From Lyophyllum atratum (lineage: Eukaryota; Basidiomycota; Agaricomycetes; Agaricales; Lyophyllaceae): a DNA stretch of 64,000 bases. The DNA lies in contig JACGCN010000026.1 in NCBI GenBank assembly GCA_014905825.1, positions 496,001-560,000 on the forward strand. The letters run 5' to 3'. Below are positions 1 to 10,593 of the stretch, one piece after another (the stretch's first letter is position 1; every line of letters begins with the position of its first letter). The translations under genes and the position numbers were made by a program. The notes beneath the pieces are model-generated. The model was not told where the DNA came from, ran no database searches, and was given only the letters and a program-made list of their open reading frames with translations.

Positions 1-486
1 TACGGAGATCTGCGGTATGCTGATCGAGAGCATGGCCACCTCGCGCGCGTCGTGTCTCCCCGCGTCGACGCTGTACAAGAACGTCATGCAGTGCCACCCG
101 GCGCTCAAGGAGCAGCGCGGGGAGAAGGAGTGGATGGAGATCTTTGAAAGGGTGTTGCATGATGGGGAGGCGACGAGGGGGAGTGGGGTGTTTGGGAAGG
201 TGGAGAGCAGTTTCAAGGTTCGTGGTGGTGGTTTTCTCTTTTCGCGATGTGAGATGGAGGACTGACTGCTTTGGTTTGGGTTTTGTCTTTGTAGGATGAC
301 TCGGATCGGCCGTTGGAGGCGCAGTGGTTTTATGTGCCTGAGCTGGACGAGGACCAGGAGAGGGCGGCGCTGATACGGAGTATGATGCCGCGCCCTGGGA
401 AGAGGAGCGAGACGAAGAAGTATAAGCAGTATTATTATCGGCCGCTTGCTAAGATTTCGCGGTGGGACCCTGAAGATGAGATTTAA
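1..486 (+). CDS. Conserved uncharacterised protein, C-terminal part
   Basis: The reading frame enters from the left window edge. It runs through an exon to base 217, an intron at 218-294 (GTTCGT...TTTGTAG), and a last exon to the TAA at 484-486. About 135 residues are visible. The visible part is rich in charged and aromatic residues and ends with a basic, tyrosine-rich stretch (KKYKQYYYRPL) and an acidic tail. The mixture of short helices and the GVFGKVE segment vaguely suggest a winged-helix fold, but I do not recognise the family with confidence. The N-terminus and any upstream exons lie outside the window, so no function is proposed. That it is a real gene is supported by the clean splice junction and the protein-like composition on both sides. 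Confidence 0.7.
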
Positions 487-1036
487 TTCGGGGTTGTTTT
501 TCGTTCTTTTTTCCCTTCCTGCGAGCTTGTGCTTGTCTTTCTAGCGTGCTGGTGTTCTTTTCTTCTTAACGCTTTCTTTTGCATTCTTCCTTGCTTCATC
601 CTTCGTGCTTCGTCTGGTGTCTATTATTAATATTTATTCACATTATCTGGGATCACTCCTTTGCTGTTTCTAGTACTACGCCCGTCTCGTTGCATCTGCC
701 ACCCATCGAACTTCACTACTCAATCAAAACATCGAATTCTTGACATCTTGTGCGGGCTGATGTCTGCATTACAAGCAAATTACAGCCCTCTAATTTCGTG
801 GTGGTATCGAGTAATGGACCTTGGTGTTGTCGAGCGTCGCTATGCAGGGCCATCCATGCATGCGATTTCTGGAATACGGATGTGTTAAAACTTCAGCTTC
901 AGGAATCAGCATCAAAGCCCAAGGGCCAAAATTCAGGCCTCCGCGAGAGCTCAGTGCTCAGTGTTCCCTCTTCAGAAGCGACGGCAGAAAGATAGGTGCA
1001 TATAAGGAATAAAAAGATCTGCTTCAAGATGATAAG
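487..1036. other. Intergenic, no gene seen
   Basis: The first part is T-rich and is probably the 3' UTR of the gene ending at 486. A run of five A at 1011-1015 (TTTTT on the minus strand) fits a pol III terminator for the tRNA that follows. I see no convincing coding exon here. Confidence 0.5.
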
Positions 1037-1118
1037 TGGACACACCCGGAATTGAACCGGGGACCGCCCGCAGACGCTAATGCTAAGCGGGCGTGATAAC
1101 CAACTACACCATGTGCCC
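1037..1118 (-). tRNA. tRNA-Ala (AGC) with 8-nt intron
   Basis: Read on the minus strand, the acceptor arms GGGCACA and TGTGTCC pair over seven positions, including a G3:U70 wobble pair, the identity element of alanine tRNA. The anticodon stem is CCCGC/GCGGG. The loop is TTAGCA, then an 8-nt insert, then T. With the insert removed this gives a 7-nt loop with anticodon AGC and A37, so the insert is a short canonical intron after position 37. The T arm is CCCGG/CCGGG with a TTCAATT loop. Discriminator base A is encoded and CCA is not. The mature length without CCA is 74 nt. A T5 terminator follows on the minus strand at 1015-1011. Confidence 0.95.
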
Positions 1119-1490
1119 ATGTGCTATGTTCATGACATTGAGGAATGAGATAAGTAGGGCTACGGAACCCTTTACGACTGAGTTAAAGGCCTAGTCTCAA
1201 CGGTGGTATGCATGTGTCTAAATAACATCATAATACCAATTCCCGGTTATAAAGCTCCCAGAATAGAGCATTTCAATGGTTGGATGGTGCCAGGTGGTTG
1301 CTTGGAAGGTGGGATCGAGGTGGTGGTAGTGCAACAAGCCCGGTGTCAAGTTTGACTGGCCTGCCAGCCTGGGCCCTGGGCCCTACACCTGCTCTCCTCC
1401 CTTCCCAAAGAAAAATAAATGAATGGCCATTTATTGCTCGCACCGACGGCGCAGATGCTCAGCAAAAGGTGTAACGTGGCCGAAACTAAC
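1119..1490. other. Spacer between the two tRNA genes
   Basis: No coding gene is seen. A run of four A at 1464-1467 (TTTT on the minus strand) can serve as the pol III terminator of the second tRNA gene. By eye, the flanks of the two tRNA copies do not resemble each other outside the tRNA itself. Confidence 0.5.
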
Positions 1491-1572
1491 TGGACACACC
1501 CGGAATTGAACCGGGGACCGCCCGCAGACGCTAATGCTAAGCGGGCGTGATAACCAACTACACCATGTGCCC
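1491..1572 (-). tRNA. tRNA-Ala (AGC) with 8-nt intron, second copy
   Basis: Base for base identical to the copy at 1037-1118 across the whole 82 nt, including the 8-nt intron, and in the same orientation. It has the same G3:U70 pair and AGC anticodon. A T4 run lies about 24 nt past the 3' end. The two copies form a small direct tandem cluster. Confidence 0.95.
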
Positions 1573-1708
1573 ATGCACAAGGCTGCACGGATGCACTCGC
1601 AACAAGAACGCCTTCTTGTAGGGTCACACCCGCCTTGGTAGAGCCCGCGGTGGGATCCCATGTAAAGTCGCAGTAGCGCGCAATTGGGCAATAAATAGAA
1701 AGTACATA

Positions 1709-1902
1709 CTACAAAGCAAATATGAAATCCTCGTTCTGCGAATCCGTGAGGTCATGGAATGCCTGATCGTTCAGAGCACCATCTCCGTTCTGCATATGTT
1801 TCTCGAGAGACGTATCGAGAACATCGGCGGTCTTTCCGAGACTGGCGCGGAAGGCACCGTGTTGTCGGTTCCGAAAGGCGAGGAAGGCGGCTGTTATTCT
1901 AT
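1709..1902 (-). pseudogene. Orphan 3'-terminal exon of unknown gene
   Basis: On the minus strand a splice acceptor (ATACTAG) at 1903-1905 opens a protein-like frame of about 64 residues ending at a stop at 1709. It contains FRNRQHGAFRASLGK and a later DLTDSQNEDF segment. No matching upstream exon is visible, because the sequence on that side soon becomes the oppositely oriented oxidoreductase fragment. I do not recognise the family. The simplest reading is a gene remnant left by a rearrangement. A real short last exon of an unresolved gene is the alternative. Confidence 0.3.
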
Positions 1903-1944
1903 CTAGTATGTTAGGTTGTCCGTTACAGGATATGAATCTCATGA

Positions 1945-2482
1945 ATCGAGGACGACATGAGTGCGATGGTCCGTTACAACACAGGAGCGACTTTGACATA
2001 TCATTTGGTGAGGCCTTCCTTTAACATCCGGCGACTTGTTCTAAGGAACAGGAAAGACGGCCTACCCTCCCTGGGAAGGCTACCGCGTGATGTTCAACGG
2101 CTCGCTGGGACGACTAGAGCTCGAGGTCGTGGAACCCCAGTATCTCATTCCATCCTCTGGAGGTGGCTTAGACGGCCTGATCCACGGTACTCAACCCCTC
2201 CCACATGAGGGCGGAGCGATGATCACCTTGCACAAACTATGGCAGAAGGGCCAAAAAACATCCCAGTTTATCGATCACGCCGGTCATGGAGGCGGTGACA
2301 AGAGAATGCTGAATGTATTGTTCGGACCAACGTCTGGACAGGAACCGGAGTCAGGCGATGTGTCGAAGCAAGGAGCTACTGAGAAGGATGGCGCCCTTGC
2401 CCTGGCCGTCGGACTTATGGAGAATGAGAGCTTCAAAACGGGGAAATTTGTCCAATTGGAGAGTCTGAACCTTCCGTTGTAG
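1945..2482 (+). pseudogene. Gfo/Idh/MocA family oxidoreductase, C-terminal fragment
   Basis: Homology starts abruptly at an IEDDMSAMVRY segment and continues through GATLTYHL, an intron at 2008-2056 (GTGAGG...GAAAG), then TAYPPWEGYRVMFNGSLGRL, HAGHGGGDKRM and KDGALALAVGL to the TAG at 2480-2482. This is the C-terminal part of the NAD(P)-dependent Gfo/Idh/MocA oxidoreductases found in fungi and bacteria. About 160 of the usual 400 or more residues remain. The codon just before the homologous block is TGA, and no Rossmann-fold N-terminus is present upstream. The gene is therefore 5'-truncated, although the remaining frame is intact. The substrate cannot be inferred. Confidence 0.7.
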
Positions 2483-2723
2483 CCGGGTCGATGGAGAGCG
2501 AATGGTCGTATGCTGTAAGTAAACCTGTTGATTTGCCACATGAAGTACAGCATTGCCATCAAGGTTGCAGGTGAAGGGCAAATTTTGGTTGTGTGGCGCC
2601 GTTACCCGGGCGACGACCCCCGAATCAAACAAGTGTAGACAACCTCCATGTGCCGTGTGGGGCATCACACAAATTGAAGTCCAAGCGAAAACATATACCC
2701 GGAGCTGTGTTCGCCCAACTACC

Positions 2724-4218
2724 ATGATCCTGTCAGTCGCAGGCTTCAATCCACGGTCCCTGACCTCCAAGCTCCTACTCCTAGGGACGACCATCACTTT
2801 TCTTTTCTTCCTATACACCTACACCAAACCCACCTTTCTTTCGAACATCAAATTCCCAGAATCGTTCGTCGGGCACGACTTCGACAGGATACCAGGAAGA
2901 TGCCCACCTAGAGCTTACGCAAACGGGCGGTGGACTGGTCCACATTACCGTACCAATGCCTCTGTTATGACACACAAGTCTCAGGCACTGGCCTTCTCTG
3001 GCTTCGAGGGATGCGCCAGCGGACGCGAGTTTGACTGGCATCTCGCGTCCGACAATTCGAAGCAATTCGATAGGTTCCCTGCGACTCAGTCGTATAGATG
3101 GACGGTGGGGAAGAGCGACGGCTGCGAGGGCTTAGAGGAGATGGACAAGGAGAAGATGGTGCGCGACATGGTGGAACAAGGCGGCTGGCTCTTGCTCGGA
3201 GACTCCATCACCGAAGGCCACTTCTTCTCCCTATCATGTGTCCTCTATCCGCATGTCATCGCCACCCCCATATATACCCCCAACTCGTACTTCGACCGCG
3301 CCTGGCCACAGAACCTATACCTCAACCCCAACTCTCCCCTCGTCAAGGATCTATACCTCCCACCTGGCTTTAACATGACCGGCACACCCCTCGTCACGTT
3401 CCGACGTATCGATCTCCTCCTCACGCAGGACGAACTAACAGACCTCCACAAAACCGTCCATCCCAACACATCCCCCGACTTCTCGCTATTCTCAGAGGAG
3501 GCCGCCTGGTCTCTGAGCCCCAGCTACTACATGCCCCTCTTCTACGAAGGCAACTATAGCACGATTATAGCAAGCACCGGCGGCCACTGGACCACCACAC
3601 TCTTCGGCGCCTACAACGAAAAGAAGCCCCTACCATTCGAGGGCGCCAAACACGGTATAGACGGCGTCATCGACTTCTTCGGACATGCGATGCACAAGTG
3701 GGCGGAGGAGGTGCAGGGTGCGCTGAAAGAGATGACACGGAAGGATGGGGGCAAGCGGAAACGGCAGGTCCTTGTCCGCGCGTATCTCCCCGGCCACGAT
3801 GCTTGCCACGATATTAAGGATCCATGGTCGGAAGTACAAACGCCAGAGTGGGCTTCGTACAACTGGGGCAGCATCTGGAGATATAACGAGGTCTTCGAGG
3901 TGAATACCCATGCACATTAGCTTCTGTCTAGATCCTGACATCACTTGCGATAGCACTTAATCACTGATGTACCGGAGAAGTACCCCGACCTACACTATCT
4001 CGCGATCGAAAGACCTGGGCGCCTACGACCTGATGCAGTGAGTCTCGTTTGTCCTCTGGGGCTTATCCCTCTGACACTTCCTGCTCCCTCAGCACGCAAC
4101 GGGTGATTGCCTACATATCATGGCTGGCGCAGGCGTCATGGAGGGCTGGTCACATTATATTTGGCACTATGTCTCCAAGGAGCTAGGGCGCAGCCGACAT
4201 TCGCGAGTGAATCCTTAG
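2724..4218 (+). CDS. PC-esterase (Cas1p/PMR5-like SGNH acyl-esterase family)
   Basis: Three exons (2724-3899, 3954-4037, 4093-4218) encode about 461 residues. A single hydrophobic segment near the N-terminus (LLLLGTTITFLFFLY) predicts a type II membrane protein of the secretory pathway. The SGNH nucleophile motif LLLGDSITEG lies near residue 157. The second conserved element, GDCLHIMAGAGVMEGW with the D-x-x-H catalytic pair, is in the last exon. Several N-x-S/T sites lie in the lumenal part. Related proteins transfer or remove acetyl groups on cell-wall or capsule polysaccharides, so a role in polysaccharide O-acetylation in the Golgi is the likely function; this is inference from the family. 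The start is the first ATG directly before the membrane anchor. Confidence 0.85.
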
Positions 4219-5073
4219 ACATTGCGCTGCGCTTATATTCAAGGAATGGAGGTGGATGGAGCATGGATGGACTTTAAAGGAACTGCATGGAATATTATTA
4301 TACACTACACAATTGTTTGTCTGCACACGTATCGTATATCTATCGTGCTATCGCTGTTGATTTCTCTTAGTGCAAGTCCAAGAGCATTGGTGTGGGGTAG
4401 CCAGCAGGGCTGGCCGCGCAGAAGGCAGATGATTGACGACGGCGGCGACAACGACACAGACCTTCACGGGTCACGACATCACGATACGTAGATTAGATTA
4501 GATATCCCATCTATCTCCTGTTCCCATCTCCTCATGTTCCCCATATTTTCGGCCCTCGTTTCCTGTCCCATATCACTACGTTTCCATTGGCATTCGTGTC
4601 TACGTGTACTACGCTACGCATACGAGTATACTCCGTTTTGCTTCTCTTTTCGTTCGCGTTCGGAATTGGAGTCTCGAATAGCTTGAGATCTAGGTTCCAG
4701 GTCGTTGCCTGCTGTATTCGCTTTATGCTCAACTCCTATGTTTCCAAGTTATCTTGAATTCGTCGCTCGCGGCAGACAATATAGTGTCGAAGAAACATGT
4801 AGTCTTTTTCAGTCGGGAACGAGGATACAGTAATTAGCTCTATGAAGTCCGTGGGATGTGAGTCTGTGTCCGAATATGATGAGAGAAAGTGTCCGGTATG
4901 TCTAAATAAGTAATAAAGAGGAATTGTGCTATGTGTCCATCTAATAATGTCCGTCTAGTAATGAAGCCCATTTGGAGTGTGGTGCGATGTCGAGGGGCCA
5001 ATAGATAATTCGATAAATTATGTAGTGAGCGTCATTTTCGTTCTTGTCGTGATAAAAGGGGTTGGAAGGCTCC
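4219..5073. other. Intergenic, no gene seen
   Basis: This region lies between two convergent genes. It is AT-rich in places and has no exon chain I could build on either strand. It probably holds the two 3' UTRs. Confidence 0.5.
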
Positions 5074-5774
5074 TCAGTCGATGTTTCGACCACATTGGAG
5101 TAGGAGGGCCGCAATGACGACGGAGTCTAAGAGCCCCAGCTGGACGGCATCTGGAGTCATCTCCAGCGTAACATATGTTGGTCCCCGAGTTAGCTTGGCC
5201 AAGAATGTAGTGCCCGAAGATGGACCAGCGTACAACTGAGATTGGAGGCGCAGCGTCAGGAAAGAAGGCAGTACTATGAATTCACAGTGTTCTTACATTG
5301 ATAGATTTGTCCACGGGGGCCCAAACATATCGCATGCCTCTCACGTCCATTTCTCGTGCACTAAGCCCTGATGGTCAGACTACCAATCTAGCAAACAAAA
5401 ATAGGGAATTATGGCACATACCTTCGGTTTGGAGTCAATTTCAGCCATTGGTTGACTGGCTGTTTGCGCACAAGACCCCGCAGTTCCACGAGAGGGGGGG
5501 TGCGCCATTCCACCAAGGCGATTTTTGCGCCTCCAGAGTTCGTGATAACAGAGTATCCCTGGACGTCGTCCGGTGACTCGATGCGATAGTGCACCTCATT
5601 TTGTGCTCCGACAACGATGCAATTGAGGATGGAGGGTTTGAAAGAAGTAAAATAAAAAGTGATAAGGTCGGAAGTCGCGATGCCCGTGTAAGGAAGTGCG
5701 CCGTAAATGGAGGGCGCAGGGTTTGAATTATCTTGGGACCCGGCGGCCCAAGATCCAAAGGGATTAGCGTACAT
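5074..5774 (-). CDS. DUF6593 domain protein
   Basis: Three exons on the minus strand (5774-5422, 5360-5297, 5235-5074) encode about 192 residues. The order of features is that of basidiomycete DUF6593 proteins: an initial FTSFKPSILNCIV strand, a YRIESPDD segment, KIALVEWRTPP, a VNQWLKL motif, a RYVWAP aromatic motif and a final LEMTPDAVQLGLLDSVVIAALLLQ helix. The fold is thought to be a small beta-rich barrel resembling tubby-like or phospholipid-scramblase-like domains. No biochemical role is established. Both introns have clean GT-AG borders and preserve frame. The family is usually multi-copy in mushroom-forming fungi. Only one copy is seen here. Confidence 0.8.
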
Positions 5775-6936
5775 GGTGGATTAAAAGGGAGAAGGCGAAA
5801 GAAAGAAAAGAAGGAAGGAAGGAAGGAGGAGAAGGAAAAGGATCGAAGGGGCGGAAGGGAGATGCAACAACTGGGTCAGTGGGTCCTACCTTTATGCAGC
5901 TGGAAAGGTTTCAGAATTGCAGGACGGCGGCCTCATCGTTACGCGACGCGAAGAGGCGCGTCGGCTGCGTATACGTATAAGCTACCAGAGCGATGATGAA
6001 GAGTATTACAGAGCGTCGTGCTGCTTGCTGAGCTGACGCTGGTCCTTGAAACAGGTATGTTTATGATTGTCGTCGAGAAGTTAGTAAACTCTCAATCAAA
6101 TTCGCCAGGAACATATAGCCGAGGCAACAAATCCTATGCGAGTTAGTTGAGAGGCTGTGTCATGCAATAAGCCCGCGGAAGCTCTCACAGTAGCGTTACT
6201 ATTCAAGTCGCCGGGCAGCCTGGATGGGGTGTGATGCATAAGCTTGGAAAAGTTCGAGTCCTGATAAAAAATGGCAGGACGAAATTTTTCGACGAATAAG
6301 ATCCCAGAAGGTCGAGAGTGCTTACATCGCACACGAGAGGCTTCGCCTGAGGCATATAAGACGTTGCGTTGCGCCGCACGAGTCCCGAACGGCGCTGGAA
6401 ACTAGTGTAATTCCAGACCCGCCTTCCCTATGTCGATACCCTTGAACGCATATTTGGCCGTCATTCGGCCATTGTAGCGACCCTTGAGGGAGGAAAGCGC
6501 TTAGAGTCGTTACAAAACTTGTAAGATGTGCCGTGACGGCCGAGTCCAACTTGTTGCGTGGTAACGTATTTGGCATCCACACCTCGACCAAATAATGCAG
6601 CTGCCCCGCATCAGTTGGGCATCGATGCATCAGTGGCGATGCGTCGGTCCCGCTTGACGCGCAATAAATTTGCAATACAGTACGTATGGCGGGTTCAGGT
6701 CATCCGTTGACCTGGGCATCTGTTGACCTGGGCATAGCAATTCTCGACATCCATCAGTCGAGCTCTCATCTTCGCTGCTGACAATGGGGGCGAGCCGCTG
6801 TTGCATCACGCCCTACTACTCGTACGTGGCCTGTCAGAAGTACGTGTGCTGTCAACAGCATGTCAATGGCCTTTGGATAAAGGCAGCCCAAAGGCAGCGG
6901 CTTTTCAGATAACATCCCAACTTCCTCAAGAAAATC
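5775..6936. other. Intergenic; promoter side of the DUF6593 and ARF-like genes
   Basis: The two flanking genes diverge from this region. It holds a purine-rich tract at 5783-5863, and from about 6690 onward it resembles the sequence upstream of the second ARF-like copy. Nothing else in it looks like a gene. Confidence 0.5.
5783..5863 (+). repeat. Purine (GAAA/GGAA) microsatellite tract
   Basis: About 80 bases consist almost only of A and G, with runs of GAAA and four GGAA units in a row. The tract lies just upstream of the DUF6593 start codon and so falls in its promoter or 5' UTR, where it would read as a polypyrimidine tract. Confidence 0.8.
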
Positions 6937-8230
6937 ATGTCAGCCATCGTTCGTCGTCTCTTGGACAAGCTGTACCCGCGTAGCAACGACTATACCGCCA
7001 CCATCATCGGAGCTGGCGGGAGTGGCAAAACGACCCTTCTCTACCTACTGAAGCTTGGACAAATTGTCCAAACGATTCCCTCGATCGGCTTTAACGTCGA
7101 AACAATTGATGCGCCCACAACTAGTGGACAACCTTTACAGCTCACTTGCTGGGACGTTGGAGCCGGTTGCTCAGATATCAAGCGAATGAATAAGATACTT
7201 GCGTCCTACACAGCCAGGACTGATGCCATTATCTGGGTTGTAGATGGCTCCGATCAATATAGCGTATCTGAGAGTGTTGACGCTCTCCCGCTCATCCTCG
7301 AAGCAGTGGATGCAGTGCGTCTGGAATCCGGGGTACCCAACAATTATCCGGTACTTCTGTAAGCCCTTTACCTATCTCTTCCAGAGCACTTGATGACCGA
7401 TTGCATTGCAGACTCAGCCATAAGCAAGACCTTCCAAATTCTATTCCAATCGACAATATCCGAAAAGCGTTCGCTAAAGCGCTGTCGGGCCGCATGACAT
7501 GCGCGTTCAAAACATCGGCGAACTTGGATATCCAAAAATCGGGCCTTCCAGATGCTTTTGAATGGCTTCGTTTTGCCCTCGAGCATGCATCATCTACAGG
7601 AGGACGCACGGCTGCCGCACTACCAGCAATGCCCGACCAACGCTCTACTTCCCACTTGACGGGGAAGCTTGACTCCTGGGTGTCGAGAGCTGAAAATGAT
7701 TCAGACCCCCAAGAATTTATCTCGCAGTTCCGTTCTATCTCCCTCCCCGACTGGGATCACTATACCCACATCCGTATTGCCTTTCTTCTGCTGACAATGT
7801 ACGGCCGACAAAAAGGTTAGAACCCATTCAGGTCGACGAGTCGATGAGCTGACGTGTTTCTTTTCTAGGCAAAGATATGATCTTTGATGGTATTCAAAAG
7901 TACATCGCCCAAAGCGCGCAGACAGGGGGCCGCACCTTCCACGTCACCATGACCTACTTCTGGATCCAGGTCGTCCACCTTGGTATACGGAACATCTCGC
8001 CATCTACCGATCTGAAATCCTCGGAGACAGCTCTCCCTTCGAGCATGGCTGATATTGCGTCGCCAGATCAGTTCGCCCTCTTCATCGTGCTAAACCCATA
8101 CTTGGCGGACGGCAATTTGTGGGCGGATTATTATTCCAAGGAAGCGATGATGAGTCCAGCCGCGAAAGCCGGGATGGTGCTTCCTGACAAGAAGCCGCTG
8201 CCCAATCTCGTCGTGCGCGATGCTATCTGA
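6937..8230 (+). CDS. ARF-like GTPase with C-terminal histidine-rich extension, copy 1
   Basis: Three exons (6937-7358, 7412-7815, 7869-8230) give 395 residues. The first 180 or so form an ARF/SAR-type G domain: P-loop GAGGSGKTT, switch [12 protein letters not shown] and switch II CWDVGAG. The switch II glutamine of the usual DVGGQ is missing, and the guanine-specificity motif reads HKQD instead of NKQD. Residue 2 is Ser, so N-myristoylation is not possible. After a linker, a domain of about 170 residues contains [21 protein letters not shown] and QVVH, with four regularly placed histidines. This recalls small bacterial domains with W..H...H and YHET-like motifs, so metal or ligand binding is possible but unproven. 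GTPase activity is uncertain. Confidence 0.85.
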
Positions 8231-8901
8231 ACTTCGATTGGCGTCATACACTATGTCAAAAGTTACCGGGGAGCAAGTTGAGACATGAGTTTTCGATTAC
8301 AGTATCTGATTTTGTCGGTATGAAATCATAACTAACGAATTTCGGGAGAGACTGCTAAGATCAGATCCCAGGTCTGACGTTCTTCATTCAGAAATATATA
8401 AAGAACGCCTGGAACGCCCGCAGCCAGTACTCTATGGCTAAGTTCTGACTTTGCATCGGTGGCGATGCTGGGGGTCCAAGCCGAGTCTCGTTCACTATCA
8501 TAGTAAGCCTATCAGTCCGGGTTCAGGTGCCTATCGACGTGGGTACAGCAATTCTCAACAGGCATCAAACGACTTGTCATAATGACGCCGCCAGCGGTAT
8601 AGACAGACGGTATCGCAACACGTATGCTGGCAGTGTACGTGGCCTGTCAAGAGACCGATGATCCATGGTATGATTTGAACGTTCAAACAGTCTGCTGGCG
8701 ATCATACAACCAATCTTTCGCCCCCCAACACCGGAATCAGATGATTTTTAAGTTTCAATGACTGCCGCTGTTACTTCACGACCTACTACTTGTACGTGGC
8801 CTGTCAGAAATACGTGTACTGTCAACAGCATGTCAATGCCCTTTGGATAAAGGCAGCAGGTTTTCAGATGACGTTCCAACTTCCTCATTGACAAGAAAAT
8901 C
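8231..8901. other. Spacer between tandem ARF-like copies, with duplicated promoter
   Basis: The last 380 or so bases resemble the sequence upstream of copy 1. Matching blocks include GTACGTGGCCTGTCAGAA, CTGTCAACAGCATGTCAATG and CTTTGGATAAAGGCAGC, in the same order and at similar distances from the ATG. The duplication therefore included the promoter. No other gene is seen. Confidence 0.7.
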
Positions 8902-10200
8902 ATGTCAGCCATCATTCGCCGTCTCATGGACAAGCTCTACCCGCGAAACGGTTATACAGTGTTCATTCTGGGACTGCGCGACAGTGGCAAAACGACGCTT
9001 CTCTACTTGCTGAAGCTCGGGGAGATCGTGCAAGCAATTCCTTCGATCGGCTTCAATGTAGAAACATTTGATGCTCCGACAGCTGGCGGAGGACCTTTGA
9101 AGCTGGAATGTTGGGACTTCGGAGCTGGTTGTGCATCGGATACGAAAGTCTCTCCTGTCTTTCTGTCATTTGCGGCTAGAGGTGATGCGGTGATTTGGGT
9201 TATAGACGGTTCCTCTCGGGATCTACTCTCAGAGAATGTAGAAACTCTTGAGTATGTTCTACAGCTTGTTGATTCCGAGCGCCAGGATCCTGGTATTTCC
9301 AAGGATTATCCGGTTCTTCTGTACGTCAACATTCCCTACTCATGCAGGATACTTCTAACGGTCCGTTTCGACTGCTCTGCAGACTCGTCAATAACCAGGA
9401 CCTTCCAAACCTCATTCCGATCGACGATATCAGGAAAGCATTTGCGAAAGTGTTGTCGGGCCGCATGTCCTGTATTTTCAAGACATTCGCGAATCAGAAC
9501 ATCGATAAAACAGGCCTCCCTGACGTCTTTGAGTGGCTTCGCTTCGCCCTCGAGAATGCAGCAGCCGGGAGGCCTACCCCCGCCACAATGCCAGCCATGC
9601 CCGACCAGCGCGCTGCTTCCCCTTTGACAGAGAAGATCGCTTCCTGGGTGTCGAGAGCTGAAAATGAGTCGGATCCCTAGGAGTTTATCTCGCAGTTCCA
9701 TTCTATATCCCTTCCGGCATGGGATCACTATACCCACATCCGAATTGCTTTCCTCTTGCTGACTACCTACGGACGTCGGAAAGGTTAGAATCAATTTTGC
9801 ATCTGCAAAGCGGAGCTGATATGGCTCTCATTCAGGCAAAGATATGATCTTTGACGGCATCGAAAAGTACATCGCGGAAAGCCCGCAGACGCGGGGGCGC
9901 ACCTTCCACGTCAGCATGACCTACTTCTGGCTTCAGGTCGTCCATCTCGCCATACGCAACATCTCGCCTTCGACGGTACTGACGCAATCCTCGGAGACAG
10001 CTCTTCCGTCGAGCATGGCTGATGTGGCGTCGCCCGACCAGTTCGCTCTGTTCCTCGTGCTGAACCCGTACGTGGCGGATGGGAACCTGTGGTCTGATTA
10101 CTATTCAAAAGAGGCGATGATGAGTCCAACTGCGAAGGCGGTAATGGTGCTTCTTGACAAGAAGCCGCTGCCGAACCTCGTCATATGTGATGCGATTTAA
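8902..10200 (+). pseudogene. ARF-like GTPase copy 2, interrupted by one in-frame stop
   Basis: A tandem duplicate of the gene at 6937, with the same three-exon structure (8902-9320, 9383-9783, 9836-10200). All splice sites and frames are kept. One TAG at 9678-9680 stands where copy 1 has CAA (Gln), exactly between the G domain and the C-terminal histidine-containing domain. The P-loop reads GLRDSGKTT, switch II reads CWDFGAG, and the G4 motif reads NNQD, so the G-domain motifs differ from copy 1. As it stands, the mRNA would encode a protein of about 238 residues with the G domain only. Downstream of the stop the frame stays open to the end, which suggests a recent mutation, stop-codon readthrough, or a sequence error. 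Confidence 0.75.
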
Positions 10201-10593
10201 AGCCTGAGTTGCTTCCTGCTCTGTTCGTGATGCGATGTAGAGTATCGGCGAATGGTACGTACAAAAAGGATCTGGCATGTCGATGATAATGATCTGGAAA
10301 CGCATCTGCTTGTCAATCGTGAAGTGCCCTTGGCGATGCCCCTGATGTGTTCGAACATGTTCCCTTGACAGTTTGTCAAGGGAAATCCTTTACCAATCTT
10401 TACTTACCATTCGCCTATTTTCACGCGCGACACATTCGATTCCCCAAGTAGCGTCCCATGGATTATGCGAATCTGGCATTTATAAATCCGCGTGTATACG
10501 GGAGCTATATGATTATATATCCAAAAAGCACTGTCATCCAACAAGAGTCCGTATAACCTGAAAATAACTGTAGGCGTCGCGTGAATCCATAAA
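10201..10593. other. Intergenic, no gene seen
   Basis: The 3' sides of the ARF-like copy 2 and of the aspartic protease converge here. No exon chain was found. Confidence 0.5.

Noticed and set aside
2008..2056. Apparent frameshift in the oxidoreductase fragment
   Set aside because: Choosing the acceptor GGAAAG restores the family sequence YHL-TAYPPWEG in frame, so this junction is normal. Only the 5' truncation remains.
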